A stretch of 6,328 nt of DNA. Source: Planctomycetaceae bacterium. GTDB lineage: Bacteria; Planctomycetota; Planctomycetia; Pirellulales; PALSA-1355. Below, in pieces: positions 1 to 4,377 of the stretch. The position numbers and the translations under genes were made by a program. The stretch is taken from assembly GCA_005773095.1 (NCBI GenBank), contig SXHT01000022.1, forward strand, positions 1 through 6,328, in the 5' to 3' direction. Each line of letters opens with the position of its first letter. Position 1 is the first letter of the stretch. The notes under the pieces are model-generated. The model saw only the letters and a list, made by a program, of their open reading frames with translations, did not search any database and was not told the origin of the DNA.

Positions 1-207
1 GACTGGCCCGAGCCGCGACCGCGCAACTGGCGGGCGTACGTGAATCGGGTGGAGACGGAGGCGGAGTTGGCGGCCGTCAGGCGGAGTCTTGCTCGCGGCG
101 TTCCCTTCGGCGAAGACTCCTGGCGGGAGCAAATGATCGGCAAACTGGACCTGGAATCCACGATCCGCCCCCTCGGCCGACCCCGTAAACCTAAAAACGG
201 TTCCTGA
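1..207 (+). CDS. C-terminal end of a REP-associated tyrosine transposase (RAYT, Y1/IS200-like), 5' part outside the window
   Basis: Frame 1 is open from the first base to a TGA at 205-207, giving 68 residues. The segment reads as the C-terminal tail common to planctomycete RAYT/Y1-type transposases: a P-R-P-R-N-W-R-x-Y-V stretch, E-A-E-L-A-A-V-R-R-S, then G-V-P-F-G-E-D-S-W, and a basic end (LESTIRPLGRPRKPKNGS). RAYTs are single-domain HUH/Y1 nucleases related to IS200/IS605 transposases that act on palindromic REP sequences. The catalytic HUH and Tyr residues would lie upstream, outside this window, so activity cannot be judged. The stop codon falls inside an 18-nt repeat (194-211), as if the coding end and the element boundary coincide. 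Recognition is from remembered family patterns, not a search. Confidence 0.72.
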   Translation, partial: DWPEPRPRNWRAYVNRVETEAELAAVRRSLARGVPFGEDSWREQMIGKLDLESTIRPLGRPRKPKNGS

Positions 208-211
208 CACC
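194..211 (+). repeat. 18-nt RAYT-associated repeat, copy 1 (core CCTGACACC)
   Basis: AAAACGGTTCCTGACACC lies exactly between the two transposase fragments and contains the TGA stop of the + strand one. It matches 14 of 18 positions with 381-398 in the same orientation. Similar GGTTCCTGACACC/GGTGTCAGGAACC strings are, from memory, recurrent in planctomycete genomes near RAYT genes. That memory was not checked by search. Confidence 0.5.
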
Positions 212-341
212 TTGTCTTTTCGAGCCCGTCAAGGAAACGGCCGTAGTCACGTTCGTCCCGAAAGATCGCCTGCCGCGCATTGCCGCGCGCCATCGCATGA
301 TAGATGGCGCCAGGAAACGCTATTCGCAAAGGTCGCGCCAT
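212..341 (-). pseudogene. N-terminal fragment of a second RAYT/Y1 transposase, truncated after about 43 residues
   Basis: Reading the minus strand from an ATG at 341-339 gives MARPLRIAFPGAIYHAMARG, followed by N-A-R-Q-A-I-F-R-D and F-L-D-G-L-E-K-T. This is the standard N-terminus of Y1/RAYT transposases (M-A-R-P-L-R-I-E-F-P-G-A-x-Y-H-V family pattern, with Y-H then R-G-N). Family members run to roughly 200-320 residues. Here the homology stops at about residue 43, where the 18-nt repeat (194-211) begins. The frame stays open beyond that, but only as the antisense of the + strand RAYT tail, which is not transposase sequence. The HUH histidine pair and catalytic tyrosine are therefore missing. 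It is a second copy, opposite in orientation to the 1-207 gene, so the two are remnants of separate insertions or of a rearrangement. Confidence 0.72.
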
Positions 342-347
342 CCGCCC

Positions 348-376
348 ATTCTAGCCGATGACCGTCGGCCAGAAAA
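348..376 (-). promoter_or_regulatory. Possible promoter of the truncated RAYT, suggesting a leaderless transcript
   Basis: On the minus strand TAGAAT (353-348) resembles a -10 box and ends only 6 nt before the ATG at 341. A TTTTCT (376-371) at 17-nt spacing is a poor -35. If used, transcription would begin at or next to the start codon, and no Shine-Dalgarno sequence is present. This is weak evidence from one site. Confidence 0.25.
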
Positions 377-380
377 GACG

Positions 381-398
381 AAAACCGGGCCTGACCCC
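381..398 (+). repeat. 18-nt RAYT-associated repeat, copy 2 (core CCTGACCCC)
   Basis: AAAACCGGGCCTGACCCC is a direct repeat of 194-211 (14/18 identical). It lies upstream of the minus-strand transposase start, next to the DHDPS gene breakpoint. The two copies bracket the transposase fragment like element ends. Confidence 0.45.
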
Positions 399-409
399 GC
401 GCAGCCCCC

Positions 410-664
410 CGAGAGACTGAGCACACCAACCATCGGATGATCCTGCGGGCCGGACATTTCCGCGCGAAAGGCAGCCACAATTTGCTGAAACTGCCGATCG
501 GAAACGGCATACCCTTCGCCTGCGGTGCCGAAGAGATAGAGTCTTCGCGTAAGTCGATCTCGCAGCAGTCGGACCTCGGCGCGGAATAGCTCCTCATCGA
601 AGCTAAAGTCCTCGCGCCACGGAATGACGCACGTGGCAAGCATAGAGGCAGGAAATCGCTTCAT
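410..664 (-). pseudogene. Truncated dihydrodipicolinate synthase / N-acetylneuraminate lyase-family gene (N-terminal 85 residues only)
   Basis: The minus-strand ATG at 664-662 overlaps the sialidase-remnant TGA (663-661) as ATGA, the same 4-nt coupling seen further upstream in this operon. The product starts MKRFPASMLATCVIPW and contains D-F-S-F-D-E-E-L-F, then L-Y-L-F-G-T-A-G-E-G-Y (residues about 41-51). The latter is the conserved G-T-x-G-E phosphate/keto-acid loop of the DapA/NanA aldolase superfamily, followed by an M-V-G-V-L-S-L-S strand. Similarity ends at a TCG codon (412-410), where the RAYT debris begins. The family is usually about 290-310 residues, so some 70% is lost, including the Schiff-base lysine and the catalytic tyrosine. 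It cannot be a working aldolase. The family assignment is good. Whether it was a lyase, a synthase or another class I aldolase cannot be told. Confidence 0.75.
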
Positions 665-1165
665 GCGGCACGCAACTTTAAGAATCGAATCGCCCCACCA
701 TCGGGTCCTAAGCACCATAGCACCAACAGGATCGTGCTATCCGGTAAGACTGCGGCCGATGGTTGACCGAAGGCGAAGTTGGTCCAATCGGAATGGCCGG
801 TGTCCGAGAGATTAATGGCCGCTCGAGCGGCTTTCCAGACGATTTCATTGATCTCGATGCCGAAGTCAGACTCTGAAGGATGGACCCTGGCCAGCCAGAC
901 GCCCACCTCGCCGTGTTTTCGCTGATTGTAGATAAATAGCGCACTGCCATCCGGCAAGGCAGCCAGCGAGGTGGTCTGACCGCGGATACCGGTCGAGCGA
1001 GTTGGACACCAGGTGTGTCCTCCATCCCGCGAAATAGCGTAAGGTCGTTATAAGATTCGGCGATTTCATCGGCATATGTAGGGTTTCAATCGCACCGGAC
1101 ATTCCGCTTAACCCGCTGGCCGACAATTGCATTGAGAACCAAGTCTCGTTGGCTCGGTCGATTGA
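661..1165 (-). pseudogene. Sialidase-like (BNR/Asp-box) gene remnant, 5'-truncated and frameshifted twice
   Basis: Three consecutive minus-strand frames join into one plausible protein. Frame A (about 1153-1085) gives ANETWFSMQLSASG and then G-M-S-G-A-I-E. Frame B (about 1085-1044) gives N-P-T-Y-A-D-E-I-A-E-S-Y-N-D. Frame C (about 1044 to a TGA at 663-661) gives PYAISRDGGHTW, L-P-D-G-S-A-L-F-I-Y-N-Q-R-K-H-G, W-T-N-F-A-F-G-Q-P and the ending I-R-F-L-K-L. SRDGGHTW is a perfect Asp-box (S-x-D-x-G-x-T-W) of six-bladed beta-propeller sialidases. Both frame changes are net -1, near 1085 and 1044. Only about 165 residues remain of a family usually 350-400 long, and the N-terminal blades with the first arginine of the triad are absent. 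Frame A is in register with the deacetylase stop at 1168-1166, so a deletion junction probably lies close by. The substrate may not be sialic acid, since many planctomycete members are of unknown specificity. Confidence 0.72.
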
Positions 1166-2056
1166 CTAACAGGGATCACGATTCGATTGCGGTTTCCCAA
1201 CGGCCTGACGATACGCCGTCGCAATTTCACCGATGGTGGCTGGCCTGAGCGCCACTTCGTGCTGTTCGGCCAGAGTGGCAAAGTCAGTCAACATCTGTTG
1301 CAACGTTTGGCGGCGAAATTCGCTTGGATCGGAATAATCGAAAACGTTGTGGCTTAAGGCGACAATCGACTTGACTGGTTGCGCACGAGCCTTTTCTCGC
1401 GTCAGCATCTTATCGATTAGGAATCGCTGGTTTCTAGCGTCGAATAGCTCCACGCGCAGGTCCCACGGCGGGCCGCCGGACCATAGCATCGAATCCGGAT
1501 CAGTCGTTAGCGGCACCTCGACCAAATCCAAACTCCCTTCGAGCAGGCGATTTGCCGGGTGGGCGTAGTGGACGTGAGCCGGGGTGCCAGCCCAATTAGC
1601 GCGAAGGGCGACCATATTGCGCCCCGGCATCGAGTGCGAGCAACTTGTGAAGCCTAATTGAGCGGTGACCGGAAACGTAGCGTCGTTCGCCGAACAACTG
1701 CCGGTGCGAAATGTCTTCGGCTCGAATCCGATCGCATCGGAAAACTGACCGACGGCGGTCGCGTACATCGCGCGCTGTTCGTCCCCCGTGTAAGCGCCGC
1801 AGTGATCCGCATGTCCTTCCTCGTGCGGATGATAGTGCAATCCAATCTCCACCCCTTCGTCCGACAGTTGCCGCAGCAGCTTCGGATACGCGCGCGCATC
1901 GGCGGGCAGCACAAATAGCGTGACCCGCATTCCAGCGGCAACCACCACATCGACAAAGCCGCGCACCGCGCGGCGGCCCAGATCGGCATTGTCGATCTCG
2001 CGCTGCGTGGCCTCGCAGTCCAGCGTCCAGCAGAGATATATGTCCGTATCACTCAC
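1166..2056 (-). CDS. NodB-like polysaccharide deacetylase family protein
   Basis: This encodes 296 residues. NodB-fold enzymes remove acyl groups from amide- or ester-linked sugars with a divalent metal. Visible motifs are T-L-D-C-E (residues 11-15, in the position of the TFDD metal/base motif), G-L-H-Y-H-P-H-E-E (72-80, with H74 and H78 forming the HxxxH metal pair), F-R-T-G-S-C-S-A-N (116-124, motif 3-like) and S-H-N-V-F-D-Y (235-241, a late histidine). No signal peptide or membrane segment is seen, so it is probably cytoplasmic. The GTG start at 2056 overlaps the aldolase TGA (GTGA, 2056-2053). It lacks a convincing Shine-Dalgarno but is required, because the next in-frame ATG (residue 43) would remove the first motif. 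Position in the operon suggests it acts on an intermediate of the same pathway, possibly N-deacetylation of an amino sugar (inference). The exact substrate is not recognisable, and the TLDCE motif differs from classical chitin deacetylases. Confidence 0.82.
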   Translation of the reverse strand: MSDTDIYLCWTLDCEATQREIDNADLGRRAVRGFVDVVVAAGMRVTLFVLPADARAYPKLLRQLSDEGVEIGLHYHPHEEGHADHCGAYTGDEQRAMYATAVGQFSDAIGFEPKTFRTGSCSANDATFPVTAQLGFTSCSHSMPGRNMVALRANWAGTPAHVHYAHPANRLLEGSLDLVEVPLTTDPDSMLWSGGPPWDLRVELFDARNQRFLIDKMLTREKARAQPVKSIVALSHNVFDYSDPSEFRRQTLQQMLTDFATLAEQHEVALRPATIGEIATAYRQAVGKPQSNRDPC

Positions 2057-2928
2057 CGCGTGGCCTGTCGTTGCGTGTCCTTTTGTCTGGCTTGCGTGAC
2101 GAAATGCGGCGGCTGGCTTTCAGCTCTCCGCGGTTGGCCGTCGACCGACGCCACGGATTGCGGCAGCGCCCGGCGACCCTCGTCCAAGGCCTGTCGAGCA
2201 CCTGTGCGCAGAAACGGCACGTCACCACCGATGGCCAACAGGTGATATCCCATCTCGGCTAAGATCGAAACGTCTTGCGGCTTGACGATGCCGCAACCAC
2301 ACCCCTTGCCGGCGGCGCGGGCCGCGCGGGCAATATGGCCCTGAGCCTGTGACAATTGGTCATTGTCACCTACGAGAGTTTCCACCGGCAGCGCCAGGCT
2401 GAGCTTCATGTCGTCGGCCCCGAAGAATAACAGATCCACGCCCTCGACGGCCGCGATCTGCTCGACACTCTCCAAGGCCGTCTGCGATTCGATTTGCACG
2501 ACAACCAACGGCTCGCGCGTGCGGTAATAGTCGCGTCCATGAGCATCGATCGGGCGTCGTCCGCCGAATGAGCGACTGCCGCGCGGGGGAAACCGCAGCG
2601 CCCGGACCACGGCTGCCGCGACCTCCGCCGACTCGACCTGCGGGATCATCATCGCGGACGCTGCTGTATCCGCATACTGTGCTAACAGACCGGCGTCGTG
2701 CGTTGGCACGCGTAGCACGGTCTCCAAACCCAGGGCAGACGCGGTTCGCACCGCCCGCAGTGCCGTATCGATCGAAAACTGCCCGTGCTGCCCGTCGATC
2801 CAGACAAAATCCCATCCCGGCCCGATCGTCTCCAGGATGCCCTCGGCGGGAAAACCGTGATAGAGGCCCAGCAGGGGCCGCCCGCCGCTCAGCCGCGTGG
2901 CCAACCCATTTTCGTGAGTGTTCGTCAT
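2053..2928 (-). CDS. HpcH/HpaI-family class II aldolase (2-keto-3-deoxy acid aldolase-like)
   Basis: This encodes 291 residues and is the first gene of the minus-strand operon. The family uses a metal-bound enolate for reversible aldol cleavage of 2-keto-3-deoxy sugar acids and related acids, giving pyruvate plus an aldehyde. Motifs in order are W-I-D-G-Q-H-G (43-49, H48 matching the catalytic histidine; Q47 where D/E is common), V-L-R-V-P (71-75, R73 matching the substrate carboxylate arginine), M-M-I-P-Q-V-E-S-A-E (93-102), V-Q-I-E-S (144-148, E147 metal ligand) and F-G-A-D-D-M-K-L-S-L (169-178, D173 metal ligand). All expected catalytic positions are therefore present. The core ends near residue 255, and a Q/R-rich tail of about 36 residues follows, longer than the usual 250-260 family length. 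The ATG at 2928 has a good Shine-Dalgarno. Transcription diverges from the GntR/LacI regulator, the likely controller. The specific substrate is unknown. Confidence 0.87.
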   Translation of the reverse strand: MTNTHENGLATRLSGGRPLLGLYHGFPAEGILETIGPGWDFVWIDGQHGQFSIDTALRAVRTASALGLETVLRVPTHDAGLLAQYADTAASAMMIPQVESAEVAAAVVRALRFPPRGSRSFGGRRPIDAHGRDYYRTREPLVVVQIESQTALESVEQIAAVEGVDLLFFGADDMKLSLALPVETLVGDNDQLSQAQGHIARAARAAGKGCGCGIVKPQDVSILAEMGYHLLAIGGDVPFLRTGARQALDEGRRALPQSVASVDGQPRRAESQPPHFVTQARQKDTQRQATR

Positions 2929-2933
2929 TAAAT

Positions 2934-2940
2934 CCGCCTT
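2934..2940 (-). promoter_or_regulatory. Ribosome binding site of the aldolase
   Basis: The minus strand reads AAGGCGG (2940-2934), one mismatch from AAGGAGG, with 5 nt between it and the ATG at 2928. It fixes the start of the operon's first gene. Confidence 0.6.
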
Positions 2941-2955
2941 ACCGCAATAAAGTTA

Positions 2956-2999
2956 ATAGCCCGCGGCTAACAGCCGCGCGGCCGTTGGCCGCGGGCTAT
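2956..2999. repeat. 44-nt GC-rich palindrome (REP/BIME-like) in the divergent intergenic region
   Basis: Left arm ATAGCCCGCGGCTAAC (2956-2971) and right arm GTTGGCCGCGGGCTAT (2984-2999) pair over 16 positions with a single G-T wobble. The 12-nt interior contains GCCGC/GCGGC, which is also self-complementary. It sits 16 nt upstream of the aldolase Shine-Dalgarno. It could be a dispersed REP-type palindrome, as RAYT enzymes mobilise, or a 5'-UTR or terminator-like structure separating the divergent units. There is no T-run on either side, which argues against an intrinsic terminator. AGCCCGCGGCTAAC-type palindromes are, from memory, common in Planctomycetes. Confidence 0.7.
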
Positions 3000-3035
3000 C
3001 CACTCTCCATTCCGTCCCCAAAAAAACAGTTAAAA

Positions 3036-3064
3036 AATCTGTCGCATCAGCCTATTGACAGATT
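3036..3064. promoter_or_regulatory. Candidate operator: 8-bp perfect inverted repeat overlapping the regulator's -35 box
   Basis: AATCTGTC (3036-3043) and GACAGATT (3057-3064) are exact reverse complements. Their centres are 21 nt apart, about two helical turns, suiting a dimeric helix-turn-helix protein. The right half overlaps TTGACA (3055-3060), so binding there would block RNA polymerase, consistent with autorepression. A second short dyad, GATT-GCA-AATC (3061-3071), abuts it. Binding by the adjacent regulator is inferred. Confidence 0.5.
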
Positions 3065-3084
3065 GCAAATCTATATAGTACAAT
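3055..3084 (+). promoter_or_regulatory. Sigma70-type promoter of the GntR/LacI regulator gene
   Basis: TTGACA (3055-3060, perfect -35) is followed after 18 nt by TACAAT (3079-3084, five of six -10 positions). Transcription would begin near 3091, giving a leader of about 40 nt before the ATG at 3132. It is the closest match to the consensus that I found by eye in this window. Confidence 0.6.
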
Positions 3085-3131
3085 CCATCTCACTGGTACG
3101 CAATGACTTTTTGGATCGATTGGAAAAACCG

Positions 3132-4259
3132 ATGCCCACCAGTCAACTCACTAAGCGACCCAAGCCGGCAACGGTCGATTCGGCTAGCTTCGTCGGCCTC
3201 ACGCCCGAGCGGTTGGCCGTGATTCTGCGCCAGCGGATCACAACCGGCCAATTCAAAACCGGCGATCGCTTCCCCAGCGTTCGGCAGATCGCCGAGCATT
3301 ACCGCGTCAGTCCCACCATCGCCCACCAAGGTTTGCGAATGCTCGCCGACAGCCGGTGGTTGGAAATGCGACCGCGCTCGGCCGCCGTGGTTGCTTCAGC
3401 CGAGGTCCAGGCGGGTAAGAACTTGCAACGCGAGAACACGGTTCATGTCATCGTTGGCCGGCTGCCGTTATCCAACACGCCGTTAATTGGTCCGGGAATC
3501 TGTGACGGGCTGCTGCATGCGTGGGGTGATGAACTGGCCATGCAACTCAATGTGGTGCCGGAGAAGGAAGACATCCTGGCATTTGTCGAGCGGATTGTCG
3601 GTCCGCCGCGTGCCCGGCCGGAAATTGTGGGCGCGATCCTCAATCGCTGTCCCAGAAGTGTTCACCAATGGTTCGTCAAGCGGGAACTGCCGGCCGTGGT
3701 CGTTGGCCACGTCGACGAGGACATTCAACTGCCGTATGTCGATCGCGATCAATACAACATGGGCCGCGTCGTGGCCGCACATTTGTTGGAGCGCGGGCAT
3801 CAGCGGATCGGTTTCATGAATGGTCACTGGCTGCCGGGCGACAATTTGTTGCTTTCCGGCATGCAGCGATCCTTGGCCGAGCGAAACGTTCCGGCCGATC
3901 ACCTCGCGGTGCATGTCGTACCGCCGGAAGAAGGCATGATTCGCGCCGGCTTCGAGACCCTGCGACGATCGCGCGATATTACCGGCTTGGTCTGCCGCTC
4001 CGACCAAATGACGCTGGAATGCCTCGATGCGGCGAAACAGAGCGGCTTGCGAGTGCCGGAAGACCTGGCCTTAGTATGCGCCGGCGAAAACGGCATCGCC
4101 CTGCGAGAGTCCAAGCCGAGCATTACGAGCATGTCTCGCGATGGAGAAGAGTTGGGCCGCCTGGCAGGCGATTTATTGGCCAAGCTCGTGAGCGGCCAGC
4201 CTGTGCAGCGCGTCCACGTCGAGGTCCCGTGCGAGTTAATTCAACGGGAAAGCTCGTAG
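3132..4259 (+). CDS. GntR-headed transcriptional regulator with LacI-type (periplasmic-binding-like) sensor domain
   Basis: This encodes 375 residues. Residues about 23-90 form a GntR winged helix: L-T-P-E-R-L-A-V-I-L-R-Q-R-I-T-T-G, G-D-R-F-P-S-V-R-Q-I-A-E-H-Y-R-V-S and the following R-M-L-A-D-S-R-W-L-E. From about 101 to 370 is a LacI/GalR-type ligand-binding domain, with V-D-R-D-Q-Y-N-M-G-R-V-V-A-A-H-L-L and G-H-Q-R-I-G-F, then C-R-S-D-Q-M-T-L-E-C-L-D-A-A and L-R-V-P-E-D-L-A-L-V. This GntR-HTH plus LacI-sensor layout is that of AraR-type sugar-responsive repressors. The frame is open far upstream, but ATG 3132 is chosen because it follows the promoter and places the HTH near the N-terminus. 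Its Shine-Dalgarno is weak (GGAA at 3122-3125). The gene diverges from the aldolase operon across 203 nt that carry a candidate operator. The ligand is probably a sugar or sugar acid (inference). Confidence 0.88.
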   Translation: MPTSQLTKRPKPATVDSASFVGLTPERLAVILRQRITTGQFKTGDRFPSVRQIAEHYRVSPTIAHQGLRMLADSRWLEMRPRSAAVVASAEVQAGKNLQRENTVHVIVGRLPLSNTPLIGPGICDGLLHAWGDELAMQLNVVPEKEDILAFVERIVGPPRARPEIVGAILNRCPRSVHQWFVKRELPAVVVGHVDEDIQLPYVDRDQYNMGRVVAAHLLERGHQRIGFMNGHWLPGDNLLLSGMQRSLAERNVPADHLAVHVVPPEEGMIRAGFETLRRSRDITGLVCRSDQMTLECLDAAKQSGLRVPEDLALVCAGENGIALRESKPSITSMSRDGEELGRLAGDLLAKLVSGQPVQRVHVEVPCELIQRESS

Positions 4260-4377
4260 CTGTGCCGCTTCGTTGTTCAGTCACGGAGTCACGAAATTCG
4301 CAGGTTGAGGTTCACTATAAACTGGGTTGGGCAAGCCAGTCTATATGTTAAGGACCTCGTCGAGATGGAGGCGTAAC
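4260..4377 (+). other. Short spacer before the DUF1559 gene: weak -10 and small hairpin
   Basis: TATAAA (4316-4321) could be a -10 box but has no convincing -35 at 16-18 nt. An imperfect hairpin (ACTGGGTT 4321-4328 with AAGCCAGT 4333-4340, loop GGGC) follows. No terminator for the regulator is evident, so the DUF1559 gene could be partly co-transcribed with it. Confidence 0.3.
4367..4371 (+). promoter_or_regulatory. Ribosome binding site deciding the DUF1559 start
   Basis: GGAGG lies 6 nt before ATG 4378. The frame also extends upstream to a TTG at 4327 and an ATG at 4345. Those would put 11-17 extra residues before the type IV pilin-like leader and lack a comparable Shine-Dalgarno. Confidence 0.75.

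Larger units (their letters stand above)
1..409. mobile_element. Composite RAYT-related debris interrupting a DHDPS-like gene
   Basis: This stretch contains only transposase pieces (tail of one copy on +, head of another on -) plus two related 18-nt repeats. Its right limit is placed where the DHDPS-family homology of the minus-strand gene stops, at a run of six C (405-410 on +). The left end lies outside the window. No target-site duplication can be verified, because the far side of the interrupted gene is not visible. Boundaries are inferred from where protein similarity stops. Confidence 0.5.

Noticed and set aside
1..341. Minus-strand frame open from the RAYT ATG (341) through the window start
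   Set aside because: Only the first 43 or so residues resemble a transposase. The rest is antisense to the + strand RAYT tail and matches no family pattern.
247..639. 130-codon minus-strand frame covering the DHDPS fragment and RAYT head
   Set aside because: It is out of frame with both recognised protein fragments. Composition is that of a shadow frame.
2568..3131. 188-codon open frame extending upstream of the regulator's ATG
   Set aside because: It is antisense to the aldolase, rich in Arg/Pro/Ala as expected for a GC-rich shadow, and lies upstream of the regulator's promoter. The regulator's HTH fits a start at 3132.
3483..4007. 174-codon minus-strand frame inside the regulator
   Set aside because: It is complementary to the LacI-type domain coding sequence, whose own motifs are clear. 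It is a shadow frame.
3668..4351. 227-codon plus-strand frame overlapping the regulator in another register
   Set aside because: Arg-rich translation out of frame with the regulator's recognised domain. No motif and no plausible start signal.
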